DNA of 64,000 bases from Ixodes scapularis (lineage: Eukaryota; Arthropoda; Arachnida; Ixodida; Ixodidae): contig NW_024609880.1 of NCBI RefSeq assembly GCF_016920785.2, positions 65,934,955 to 65,998,954 of the forward strand. Direction: 5' to 3'. Below the pieces are notes generated by a model. That model did not search any database. It saw nothing but the letters and a program-made list of their open reading frames with translations, and was not told where the DNA came from. How positions within the stretch are numbered: position 1 is the first letter of the stretch; the number at the start of each line of letters is the position of its first letter. Below are positions 10,870-20,726 of this stretch, one piece after another. The position numbers were made by a program, and so were the translations under genes.

Positions 10870-12134
10870 GTTTGCCGAGGTATGGTTACTCGCTACTTGC
10901 AAAATAAAAGAACGTGTTACCGACCTGCATTACCTCAAAATAAAAGGAACACGTTGCCGTTACCGTTACCGATAGAAAGTAACTCACGTTATTTTTGCTT
11001 TACTTTTTAATCATAAATTGACGGTAACAACGGTTTCTTTTTTCTCTTCTTTTTTTTCTTTTTGCGACAGTGTTTTTTGACAAAGAGAAAAAGGGCAGGT
11101 ACGTTGGGGTTTTTTATAAAGTGGGACTTTTTGAGTTGGGAAAAGACAGGCGAACGTTTGAAGGCCCGTGTAATAAGTGCAATAATTAATGACTTTGCAC
11201 CTATGCTTCGTTTGAGTTTAGAGGGACCATTAAATGAATTTTGGGATGGGATAACTTGTTTAGATTTGGATTTTCTTAATCCCATATTGTTACTGAGCCA
11301 AAAGAAAGAGGGTAGAAAGTCAAAAGCTTACTTTTCGTGACGTCAAGCTAGAAATTATAGCGGACTATTTCTTCCCGCCTTTCCTTCGGTAGCTCTCCAC
11401 CGTTTCACTGTGATGCGTCAGCGGTGGCCAAGCACGTCAGCCGAACCCAGTTCACCCATTGGACACGAGAACTACGATCGTTTACAATAACTTCATCGAC
11501 GAATATTTGGGTTCGCGTTTGTGGCCGATGAATGATGTACCGTGACAGCACTTATCATCACTTGCGAATGACTAATTCCGTGGTGTGCTTAAAAAGCACG
11601 GTGGAAGCTCGGAGTTATTTCATCCGGTGCCCAAGCACGTCACGACCACGTGGCTTCTCATTTCGCTTTTGAGCTGAGGATTAAAGATAAGGAAGGAGAA
11701 GTTGAAAAAATTATTTTATGGTCACTTTAAGTACGGAGGCAGCCGACGCTACGAGCTTATAGGGCCCATCAAGTAGAGTCAAATGCATCCGCAAGTCGCC
11801 GGGCCTTCTTGCTTTGTTTATGATTGGCTCAGCGATGATAGAACATATACAAAAAAATGGGGATAATGGTGCTCTTTTGAAGCTGTGTGATTGGTCCCAT
11901 CGGCTGGTAGCGTCGGTTACGTTTGGCCTGAAGGTGAAACGAAGTATATATAGAAAGAAGAAAAAAAAAAAACTTAAGTGCACTTTTTTCAGGTCTTGGG
12001 AAGTAGTGTAACGAGTAACCTAACTACGTTACCCGTTACTCGAAATAAGTAGCCTAAGTGCGGTACCCGTTAGTTTTGAAAAATGTAGCGAGTACGTTAC
12101 TAAAAAAAGTAACGCGTTACCGGTAACCCCATTG
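10870..12134. mobile_element. hAT-like non-autonomous element with GTTACT/AGTAAC sub-termini
   Basis: The left end has GTTACTCGCTACTTGCAAAA, AACGTGTTACC and CGTTACCGTTACCG. The right end, reverse-complemented, reads CAATGGGGTTACCGGTAACG, then AGTAACGTACTCGCTAC, TTTTCAAAACTAACGGGTAC and CGAGTAACGGGTAACG. The two ends align over about 100 bp as inverted copies. 'CA-TG-GGGTAACGCGTTAC' ends are typical of a widespread hAT group. The roughly 1.1 kb interior has no transposase. The exact left boundary is unclear because of the adjoining minisatellite, and no target duplication was found. Confidence 0.5.
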
Positions 12135-13038
12135 CTTGTAACACGTTACCGCTTTCGAATTGTGAGCCACAATATTTTTTTTTTCATGAGATGTTATTGA
12201 AGCTTTAAATTTTGCGCGAAGCTGTCTTGTACGGCCTGCCTGCAAGACTTTTTGAGGGAAGCCACCAGAGACGTGCTATATAGTTACAGCCATTTTGACT
12301 ATCTCAGAATGCGCAGAGTTCTGGGGCAGAGTGCCCTTTTCCTTTACGCAGAATATGTTATATCATGTGGTAGAGCACCTCACCGTTTCCGGTTTCGTAC
12401 TCCTGAAACGGAAGACCGTCACCCGAGTAAAGGCTGGAAGGTGTGTCCTCACTGATTAGACACGACCCCAGCCGCACGCTGCCGCGAAGGTTGTTTTCGA
12501 CCTGTGCACCGGACTGTCCTCCGGTAGGTGCCCTGCACAAAATGAAACGCTACGGCGTTTTTTTTTTTTTTGTTTTTTTTTAAGCATTTTTACGCATCAT
12601 TTTTTGTCCGCATTATGCTGGCTTTGCTCCAACTCTTGCTCGAGTAGATCCGAGTTACTTCCGTGGGCCACATCACGTGATCGAACATAGGCGCTCTACC
12701 CCTCGCAGAGGCTAAAATAACGAGCTCCCAGCTTCCCGGGACAAAGAACGCGAAAGAGAGCGACAGAAAAACAGAGAAAGAAAGCAGACAATAAATTAGA
12801 CTTCTTCCCTTTGCCGCGACAAGTATTCTGAGTGTATGACACCTTTTTTCTTTCTTTTTTAAAGGTATTTTTGAGAATCTTAAAGGTCGGATAGAACTAG
12901 GTACAGAGCTTGAGAGTTACGTTTTGCGGTTGTTGTTTTTGTTTTTTTTATATACGCTGAGCATCTAGCTTCGCGCTGCATCATATTCTATGTTACCTTT
13001 GCCCTTGCCACGATAGTGAGGCGAAAGGGGGGATTCTT
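12135..13038. other. Intergenic, nothing recognised
   Basis: Unique AT-rich sequence with T-runs (12559-12580, 12844-12860). No gene or RNA is visible. Confidence 0.4.
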
Positions 13039-13039
13039 T

Positions 13040-14647
13040 TGACTGTGGATCGTACGACCAGGAGATACTGTCAATCAGCAGACTTTTGGAACTCAGACAC
13101 GTTTGACTGCGAAGCTCTCTCTGAATTTTATTCATTTATTTATTTGGTCACACTGCCAACATCCTGTAGGACGCCCAGGCAGGAGGTGTACAAAAACGAT
13201 ATTCAAAAAGAAGCGCAAGCAGGGCAAACAAACAGATAGAGCCATTACTCAACAAAGTGGGAGAGTAGTGCTTCACTAAAAGTATCTAATGATCTCAAAT
13301 TTACAACACTCTCAGGAAGTTTATTTCACTCGCACGTGGTTCCAGGAAAAAAGGATGCTTTAAACAAAGTGGTTCGACACAATGGTTCGATATGTGTTAA
13401 TCGGTGTTTGCTTCTCGTGGGCCTTGTTTCGTTAAATGAAGTGTAATCACAAAGACGCAGTCGCAAATTACCTTGCGTCATATTATAAAGAAACTCGAGC
13501 CGTTCTTTTTTTTTATCCGGGTTGCTAAATCACTCATTCCCGATCTTGGGTACAAATCTGAAACGGATGACATAAAACCGTAACGGTTGTACACAAGCCC
13601 AATGCTTTTTTTTTTTTTTTTGACACAGTCTCTAACATATCAATTGACAGATTTGTATGAGGGTCCCATACAATACATGCATATTCTAGCATTGGTCTTA
13701 TGATAGTTTTATAAGCAGTCAGTTTAGTTTCAGGTGAACAGAGGTTAATATTTTGTTAATATTTCGTTTCAAAAACCACAGCTTCCTCGTTGGTTTACGA
13801 GTTATAAACTCAATATATGAACTCCATGGCAAATCAGAGGTAATAAAAACTCCGAGGTATTGATATTGTTTCACAGTCTCGAGCGGTACTTCATTGATAG
13901 AATATGTAAAAAAACAAAGGGTTGTTCTTCCGCGTCACGACCATTTGAACGCACTTCTTACAGTTCAGAACCATATTCCATTTTATGCACCATGCATGAA
14001 CCAAAGATAGACAATAATTTAATTCTTCTCGATCAGACGGGTTTTGCCTGCGTAAGTTTTAGGCCGCTAGCGCACAAACGAAAACCGTCAAGTATCTTAG
14101 CCATGTCATAATCTGAAGCATCGTTGGCTGCAAGGTTGATTATTAGAAAATCGTCAATATACTTAAATATCTTCCATTATATTTTATACCCCCGGTCTCT
14201 CTCAAATGACGTTGCCGCATCTGCTTTAAAAACAAAGTATATCACACAGGGCAGGCGCAAATGTCCCTTTTCGCCCACACGTATCCCTTTCGACGAAGTA
14301 AACGTGCGTATTAAATAAATGGACAGACGAACTAAAAAACTATCAATACTAAAGGCGTTAGATCTTCAGAACGGCACTTCGTCTCGTTCAGTACGGTCTC
14401 TCACCGCCACAAACAGCGGTTTGTGTGGAACGGAATAGAAACGATCTTCAATGTCCACAGAAAAGGCGTTGCACTTACCCTGAGCACTTTCCCTCAAAAC
14501 ATTCAGCTGCGCATTGTGAATTCCGCACCAGGAAGGGTCGTATAGTTTTAGCGAAACCAGATGCGTTTTTCGAGGAAAGTGGCAAGATGAAACTGCTAGG
14601 ACCCTTTCTTCGTTACGATATGGCCTTAAAGGGCCATATCGTAACAC
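13040..14647 (-). pseudogene. Penelope-like element reverse transcriptase relic, split by a LINE
   Basis: On the - strand, from 14647 downward, the reading contains LNVLRESAQGKCNAFSVDIE followed by DRFYSVPHKPLF, the Penelope RT motif 'DIxDLYYSxPH'. Then come a G-I-R-V-G segment and, near 14163-14140, KYIDDFLI, the catalytic Y-x-D-D. The frame is broken by several stops and shifts. After GLKLTQ (about 14060) a CR1-type LINE takes over. Beyond its tail, at about 13040-13132, a fragment ISWSYDPQSKESPLS resembles the Penelope segment 'CWxYxPRSKKPLL' that should follow. No GIY-YIG endonuclease remains. This is an old, inactive copy interrupted by a younger insertion. Confidence 0.65.
13133..14057 (-). 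pseudogene. 5'-truncated CR1/Jockey-type LINE, C-terminal RT and 3' tail
   Basis: Read on the - strand, the segment starts near SDREELNYCLSLVHAWCIKW and continues with MVLNCKKCVQM, YQYLGVFITSDLPWSSYIEF, RKLWFLKRNI, TAYKTIIRPMLEYACIVWD and, nearer the end, LCDYTSFNETRPTRSKHRLT. These are the thumb and C-terminal motifs of CR1/Jockey-type non-LTR retrotransposons. Several frameshifts and stops interrupt it. The 3' end is a short AATAAATGAATAAA tail at about 13133-13146. Lacking the endonuclease and RT core, it is a typical 5'-truncated copy inserted in the Penelope relic in the same orientation. Confidence 0.8.
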
Positions 14648-14649
14648 TT

Positions 14650-15380
14650 GTGCGTTTTCGTGGTAAAGAAAATGACAAACTCAAATATGTGGCATTACCT
14701 GAAAACAAAAGCACGACTGCATTATTCAGGGCTTCAACAAATATGACTGGAAACTTTTAAATGGCTTTGAATTATACTTTTTTTTTCTTCGATAAACTTT
14801 CATTGCAAGTGTGCCTTGTTCGGTTCAAACTCCTCCGTCCTTGTCTTTTCTTTTTTTTTTTTGCCTTTTCAACACATTAAGATGCATTTACGAAATAGTC
14901 TACGTTTAAAGCATCGTGACTCTAGTCCTCGATTGTCCTCTGGGCTCCACCATTGTGACCCTAAGCAAAGTGGCCGCAGCAGACGGTCGTTGCGATTCGA
15001 AGATGCAACGTGCAAGGTTTTGTATGCTCGATACCTGAAAGCTAAGTCCGATATCGTTTTGGTCTGTCGCGGGCTATTGTAACATTCTGAAGGACGGAAA
15101 AGCGTTTCCTGGGATCTATGATGAAGCTTCAGATAACTGGCAACACTACTTTTAAGAACGAAGATGTTGAAGTGTCGGTTCCCTGAAGCGCCCTACTAGT
15201 TCAATTATCCACTGCGCCGCCCAACACGCCACACAGAGATGTCAGACTCCACGTGTAGACAAATTGGACCATACAATTTTATTTATTTTGTATTTCAAAA
15301 CGCGTGCAGTTACTTAAGACATCTGACGTTACTTTTGGTCAAGATATAAGATATCCATAACACATATTTTGTATGTTCAT
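14650..15380. other. Intergenic, nothing recognised
   Basis: Possible further decayed Penelope sequence up to about 14760. Otherwise unique AT-rich DNA with T-runs. An 88-codon frame at 14816-15082 has no recognisable domain. Confidence 0.35.
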
Positions 15381-15381
15381 G

Positions 15382-15694
15382 CACTCTAAAAAAAGTTTGT
15401 GCGTCTACTTTCACGCACAACCCTCGGAGAGCCAATCACCGCAACTTATGGAGGTAGCTCAGCGAATGTCGATGCCGAAACATATGTTTAGACCAAAAAA
15501 CGCAGTCTGACTTGTGACATTAAGCAATGCAAAACGTCACGCTTGCATTGCTTGATGTCACAACTCAGACTGCGTTTTTTTAATTTAAACATATGTTTCG
15601 GCATCGTCATTCGCTGAGCTGCCTCCGTAAGTTGCGGTGATTGGCTCTCCGAGTGTTCTGCGGGAAAGCAGACGCACGGGCTTTTTTTAGAGTG
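15382..15694. mobile_element. Foldback MITE, copy 1 (CACTCTAAAAAA ends)
   Basis: The two arms, about 150 bp each, are almost perfect inverted copies from CACTCTAAAAAAAGT to the matching TTTTTTTAGAGTG. They contain GAGAGCCAATCACCGCAACT and GCCGAAACATATGTTTA and meet around GTGACATTAAGCAATGCAA. A sibling lies 188 bp downstream. No coding sequence is present and no clear target duplication flanks it, so the superfamily is open. Confidence 0.85.
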
Positions 15695-15882
15695 TGGGGT
15701 TTAAACTTCAGTGTGCTTGCATTTGTAAGACTATGCAGTTCATCCAGAATGTTTTGCCCGTCTTGGAGCTAGGGAAAGCACTCGCTGAACACATTTAACA
15801 TCGGGGTTTTGGCAAGTTTGTTTCACGCTTGTGTTTCCTTTATTATTCAATTGACACATATTCCCTTTCATAGCCTTGACCA

Positions 15883-16196
15883 CACTCTAAAAAAGGTCTG
15901 TGTGTCTACTTTCACTCACAACACTCGGAGAGCCAATCACCGCAACTTACGGAGGCAGCTCAGCGAGTGACGATGCCGAAACATACGTTTAGACCAAAAA
16001 AAAAGCAGTCTGAGTTGTGACATTAAGCAATGCAAAACGTCACGCTTGCATTGCTTAATGTCACAACTCAGTCTGCGTTTTTTGGTCTAAACATATGTTT
16101 CGGCATCGTCATTCGCTGAGCTACCTCCGTAAGTTGCCCTGATTGGTTTTCCGAGTGTTGTGCGTGAAAGTAGACGCACAGACTTTTTTTAGAGTG
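15883..16196. mobile_element. Foldback MITE, copy 2 (CACTCTAAAAAA ends)
   Basis: This has the same length and structure as the element at 15382-15694, with roughly 5-8% differences by eye. Its arms again form a nearly perfect palindrome, and the outer match even extends to CACACTCTAAA/TTTAGAGTGTG. Two same-family elements this close suggest local transposition or a local duplication. Confidence 0.85.
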
Positions 16197-16668
16197 TGCT
16201 TTTGACACGGATAGATTTAAAGTCGTTGGATTCATTTATTGCTCTGGACAAAATTGATTCTCACCCCCTTTTTTTCTGCCTTTTCTCTTCCTGGCGGCTC
16301 TTGGAAGCTTAGTGGTTTTGTTTGCGGCTTCTAGGACGGGTCACCCAGGCCCCCCTGGATTATACTACACCGTAATCACTGATGTTTTAAGTTCTTCGAT
16401 TCTTCAAATACAATAAGGTTGGGAACATAACATTATGTATCAAAAATCAATTATAAAAAAATGTATTGTGATCTTTGTAACGATGTTGGCAATGACGCAT
16501 TATTTCAGTGAGAACGCCCAGTGAATCCGAATCTCACAACCGGTTTGTTTCGAAGAAACGCCACTCTTATCTTTTCATCCGGGTAAATTCATGTACCCAT
16601 GCTTGCACTTTCGATCACCATCGCGAGCATCATATTCAAGCTGGGTTCCGGATTTATGCAACACATAT
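16197..16668. other. Spacer left of Gypsy-1, nothing recognised
   Basis: Unique sequence with no gene or repeat recognised. It ends in ATAT, which is repeated on the far side of the LTR retrotransposon. Confidence 0.4.
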
Positions 16669-17049
16669 TGTCACGAGTGGTGACCAATAAACAAGAAATA
16701 AATAGGGATAAATAAACGTTTAATGTGGCGAACTTGTGCCAAAATTAAAAGGGTATAAAAGATAATAACAGAGCGTCGCGGGCGTCGAAGTCGGCGTAGC
16801 AGCAGAGTCGAACGCTGGGGCGAAACTGACTCGACAAGGTAGCGGGCGGCCTCTTATCTAGAGTGTGTCACTATCTCGAAGATTCGGCGAAAGCGGCTCG
16901 AGCGTCGCGTGATCGGGCGAGAATGAACACGCACTTTCTAGAAAACAAAAGCAGGAATAAATGATAGAAGTTACGTGCGGTACATGAATAGACGAGAACT
17001 CTCTGGTGGTCCGTGACCGAGCGTTGCTTTCTCAGCCCTGCGCGCGGCA
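16669..17049 (-). repeat. Gypsy-1 3' LTR
   Basis: 381 bp, matching 22132-22512 with five substitutions. On the + strand it runs TGTCACGAGTGG to GCGCGCGGCA, so in element direction it starts TGCCGCGCGC and ends CCACTCGTGACA, the usual TG...CA borders. Confidence 0.95.
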
Positions 17050-17066
17050 TTGTTCCCCCCTTTAAA
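17050..17066 (-). other. Gypsy-1 polypurine tract
   Basis: Directly inside the 3' LTR the element strand reads TTTAAAGGGGGGAACAA, the expected purine-rich primer site for plus-strand DNA synthesis. Confidence 0.8.
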
Positions 17067-17179
17067 AGTGCATCGTCCCGATGCAGCACAAAAACGGAAA
17101 ACAAAAAAACAAAAAGACAGCAGAATTGCTAGCCGGAGTTCACAGTCCACAGTTCACTCGTCGACGAGAGTGGAGAGTC

Positions 17180-20005
17180 CTATCGTTCGTAATACGGCTT
17201 CAGCCGGACGACATGCACCACCTCGGGTCGCGGCTGACGTCTTGCAGATGGGCGCGTTCCGTCGGGTAGACCTTCGTAGTTCAGATCGCCGAGGCGTCGG
17301 ATGATCTTGTAGGGCCCAAAGTAGCGCTTCAGCAATTTCTCACTGAGGCCGCGGCGACGGATGGGCGTCCATACCCACACCCTATCTCCGGGCTGGAAGT
17401 GGACGTCCCTGCGACGAAGGTTGTAGCGGCCGGCGTCGACGCGTTGCTGGTCTTGAATCAGGAGTCGGGCGAGCTGGCGAACTTCGGCGCGTTGAGCAAC
17501 CGCCTGGGCGTCGTCGCTCTCGTTGTCAGATGGCTCATGGGGCAGCATGGCGTCCAGCATGGTCGTTACCTTCCGACCATGTACCAGCTGGAAAGGGGTG
17601 AATCCAGTGGTCTCTTGAACCGCCGTATTGTAGGCGAACGTGACGTAGGGCAGCACCTCGTCCCACGTCTTGTGCTCTACGTCGACGTACATAGAGATAA
17701 TATCGGCGATTGTCTTGTTGAGTCGCTCCGTCAGCCCGTTGGTCTGCGGGTGGTACGCAGTTGTACGACGATGGCTGGTATGACTGAGTCGGAGGATTTC
17801 TTGGGTCAGTTGTGCCATGAACGATGATCCGCGATCTGTAATCACAACTTCTGGAGCGCCGTGCCGGAGGACGATGGACTCAATGAAAAACTTGGCAACT
17901 TCCACAGCAGTCCCCGAAGGAAGAGCTTTCGTTTCGGCGTACCGTGTGAGATAATCTGTGGCGACGATGATCCAGCGGTTCCCCGACGTCGAAGGCGGAA
18001 AAGGACCAAGTAGATCCATTCCGATCTGCTGGAAGGGTGCAGTTGGAGGAGAAATAGGCTGCAGGAGTCCGGCCGGCCTCGTCGGCGGTTTCTTGCGTCG
18101 CTGGCACTCGTGGCATGATCGTGTGTATAGGTGGACGGTCTTGGGGAGCTTCGGCCAGTAATACTTTTCACGAATACGGGCCAGTGTCCGGCTGTAACCA
18201 AGGTGTCCGGATGTCGGGTCGTCGTGGCAGGCTTGGAAGATCTCCTCTCGAAGGTCATTCGGGATTACCAGCAACCACGGTGTGCTGTTGTCGCCGAAGT
18301 TCTCTTTGTAGAGTACACCTTGTCGGATGACGAAGGTCGGCAGTACTCGTGAGAAGACACGTGGCACGGTACTCCTGCCCCCTTCCAGGTGCTCGATTAA
18401 TGCGCGCAGCTCAGGATCGTCCCGTTGACGTCGTGCCATATCGTCGGTGTTCACTGCTCCTAGGAAGCACTCGTCGTCATTGTCGTCGCTGCAGCCGGAA
18501 GGTGTTTCGACGGGGGCTCTGGACAGGCAGTCGGCGTCGCTGTGCTTGCGGCCTGACTTATAGACCACTGTCATGTTGAACTCCTGTAGTCGAAGACTCC
18601 ATCGAGCGAGGCGTCCTGACGGGTCCTTCAGGTTCGCAAGCCAGCAGAGCGAGTGGTGGTCCGTGACTACACGGAACGGGCTCCCGTACAAGTACGGACG
18701 AAACTTCGTTATTGCCCAGACGACCGCAAGGCATTCTTTCTCAGTCGTGGAGTAATTTTTCTCCGCCTTGGACAATGTCCGACTTGTGTAGGCGATGACT
18801 CGCTCGATGCCTTCTTGCACTTGGACTAGTACTGCGCCCAGTCCCACGTTACTTGCGTCCGTGTGAATTTCTGTTTCCGCATCCTGGTCGAAATGTCCAA
18901 GTACAGGAGGAGTCTGGAGTCGTCGTTTCAGTTCGTCGAATGCCTGCTGTTGCTCCTCGGCCCATTCGAACTTCTCGGCGTCTTTCGTGAGATTCGTAAG
19001 TGGTGCGGAAATCCTTGCGAAATCCCGAACGAAGCGTCGATAATAGGCACAAAGTCCAAGGAATCTTCGCACGGCCTTCTTATCTGTCGGCACTGGAAAT
19101 GCCGCGACGGCGCGAGTCTTTTCGGGGTCTGGGCGGACGCCTTCGTTACCAACGACGTGGCCAAGGAACTTCAGTTCGTCATAGGCGAACCGGCATTTTG
19201 ACGGCTTGAGTGTGAGTCCGGCGGTCTGAATGGCTTGAAGAACAGCTCGGAGTCGTCTCAAGTGCTCGTCGAAGTCAGCTGAAAATACTACGACGTCGTC
19301 AAGGTAGACGAGACAACTCTGCCACTTCAGCCCTGCCAGTACGGTGTCCATGACACGCTGGAAAGTTGCTGGCGCCGTGCATAGTCCGAAGGGCATCACC
19401 TTGAACTCGTACAGTCCATCCGGCGTGACGAAGGCTGTCTTCTCTCGGTCCCGTTCGTCGACCTCGATTTGCCAGTAGCCGCTCTTCAGGTCCATCGATG
19501 AAAAGTATCGAGAGTGGCGCAGCCGGTCTAGAGTGTCGTCGATGCGGGGGAGTGGGTAGACGTCTTTCTTCGTAACCGTGTTGAGCTGCCGGTAGTCAAC
19601 GCAGAACCGAAGAGTTCCGTCCTTTTTCTTAACCAGCACGACTGGAGAGGCCCATGGACTGCTTGACGGTTGAATTATGTCGTCATTCAGCATCTCTTGA
19701 ACTTGCTGATGGATCACCTCCCTTTCCTTAGCGGAGACTCTGTACGGCGATCGATGCACAGGGCGCGCGTCGTCCTCGGTAACGATGCGGTGCTTGGCAA
19801 CCGCGGTCTGGCGCACCTTCGATGACGTCGCAAAGCAGTCGCGGTATTCGGCGAGGAGGTTAACCAGCTGACGCCGTTTAGGGTCCGGAAGCTTAGGGTC
19901 AATGTCGAGCTGCGCTGGCGACGTACTGTCTTGCTGGGGCGGCGAGGATTCGTCAGCAATCGCGGTGATTTCGGCGGGGTTTCGGAGTTTCTCGACGTGG
20001 CCCAT
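17180..20005 (-). CDS. Gypsy-1 pol: reverse transcriptase, RNase H, integrase
   Basis: An intact frame of 941 codons. The RT core is at about residues 105-285 with CVDYRQLN, VMPFGLCTAPATF and the catalytic Y-L-D-D at 234-237. RNase H follows with HTDAS (catalytic Asp 383) and VTDHHSLCWL. Integrase has a zinc-binding H-H-C-C region (about 594-634) and D664, D724 and E760, spaced as DD35E. The C-terminal basic region ends at VVHVVRLKPYYER. The ATG at 20005 lies directly after the protease frame, shifted by -1. A one-base loss in an ancestral pro-pol frame would explain this, but a -1 recoding event or internal start cannot be excluded. Confidence 0.93.
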   Translation of the reverse strand: MGHVEKLRNPAEITAIADESSPPQQDSTSPAQLDIDPKLPDPKRRQLVNLLAEYRDCFATSSKVRQTAVAKHRIVTEDDARPVHRSPYRVSAKEREVIHQQVQEMLNDDIIQPSSSPWASPVVLVKKKDGTLRFCVDYRQLNTVTKKDVYPLPRIDDTLDRLRHSRYFSSMDLKSGYWQIEVDERDREKTAFVTPDGLYEFKVMPFGLCTAPATFQRVMDTVLAGLKWQSCLVYLDDVVVFSADFDEHLRRLRAVLQAIQTAGLTLKPSKCRFAYDELKFLGHVVGNEGVRPDPEKTRAVAAFPVPTDKKAVRRFLGLCAYYRRFVRDFARISAPLTNLTKDAEKFEWAEEQQQAFDELKRRLQTPPVLGHFDQDAETEIHTDASNVGLGAVLVQVQEGIERVIAYTSRTLSKAEKNYSTTEKECLAVVWAITKFRPYLYGSPFRVVTDHHSLCWLANLKDPSGRLARWSLRLQEFNMTVVYKSGRKHSDADCLSRAPVETPSGCSDDNDDECFLGAVNTDDMARRQRDDPELRALIEHLEGGRSTVPRVFSRVLPTFVIRQGVLYKENFGDNSTPWLLVIPNDLREEIFQACHDDPTSGHLGYSRTLARIREKYYWPKLPKTVHLYTRSCHECQRRKKPPTRPAGLLQPISPPTAPFQQIGMDLLGPFPPSTSGNRWIIVATDYLTRYAETKALPSGTAVEVAKFFIESIVLRHGAPEVVITDRGSSFMAQLTQEILRLSHTSHRRTTAYHPQTNGLTERLNKTIADIISMYVDVEHKTWDEVLPYVTFAYNTAVQETTGFTPFQLVHGRKVTTMLDAMLPHEPSDNESDDAQAVAQRAEVRQLARLLIQDQQRVDAGRYNLRRRDVHFQPGDRVWVWTPIRRRGLSEKLLKRYFGPYKIIRRLGDLNYEGLPDGTRPSARRQPRPEVVHVVRLKPYYER

Positions 20006-20725
20006 GCTGCACCTTTCGTGAGGTGTTGCGTTTCGTATCGGAAGTTCGTCACGAGGGCCACAGTCCGCCCATCCTGAAGTTCAGCTACTCCCCTTGCGAC
20101 GCCTATGCCTCTTCCCAGTAGCAATTGGAGGCTTCCCTCGAGAAGAACTTCGCCACAGGAAGCTTCATCGATCCCGACAAGTACGAAAACACTCGACCGC
20201 GGTGGTAGGTTTACGTGGTTTGCGAGGACTCGGACCGTGGGTGACGTCGCTTGGGGTTCCTCCGCTGGTGGAGCTGGTTTTCGTAGCGTCAGCCGGTTTG
20301 TTCCGAGGTCGATGACGGCGTCATACTCGCAGAGAAAGTCCATTCCGAGGATAACGTCCCTCGAACAGTCTTGCAGAACGACGAACTTGACAGGGCACGT
20401 TTCACCGTGGATCTCGACGCGAGCAGTGCATCTCCCGACTGGTGTGATGAGATGTCCTCCGGCAGTTCGTATTTGGAGTCCTTCCCACGGCGTCATGACT
20501 TTTCGAAGGCGGCGGGAGAGCCTCCCACTCAAGACTGAGTAGTCTGCCCCGGTGTCCACAAGTGCCGATGCGTCGTGGCCGTCCATTATAACGTTTAGGT
20601 TGTTCGACACCGATGCAGGGACGTCGTTGTGATCCGTAGCGCCTAGAGAGTGGGAGCGCTCCGTCGTTCTTGGAGGCTCTTTACTACGTTCGTCTTCGGC
20701 AACGCCACCTCCAGGCGTTGCCGCA
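19970..20725 (-). CDS. Gypsy-1 protease domain (frame -1 to gag)
   Basis: The open frame passes the gag stop and continues through ALVDTGADYSVLS, the aspartic protease active site (D-T-G), and VILGMDFLCEYDAVID, the paired C-terminal flap strand of retropepsins. Just before the gag stop the sequence is GGGAAAACTAAG, and the protease frame is entered by a -1 shift there (Gly-Lys-Leu-Ser). It is not a textbook X-XXY-YYZ heptamer, so programmed shifting is only possible. After HLTKGAA (near 20005) the frame diverges from RT. Retropepsin cuts the Gag-Pol polyprotein in the particle. Confidence 0.8.
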
Positions 20726-20726
20726 C

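Noticed and set aside
14057..14163. Apparent novel RT fusion of Penelope YIDD with a CR1-type thumb
   Set aside because: Best explained by nested insertion, because Penelope-like sequence resumes after the LINE tail.
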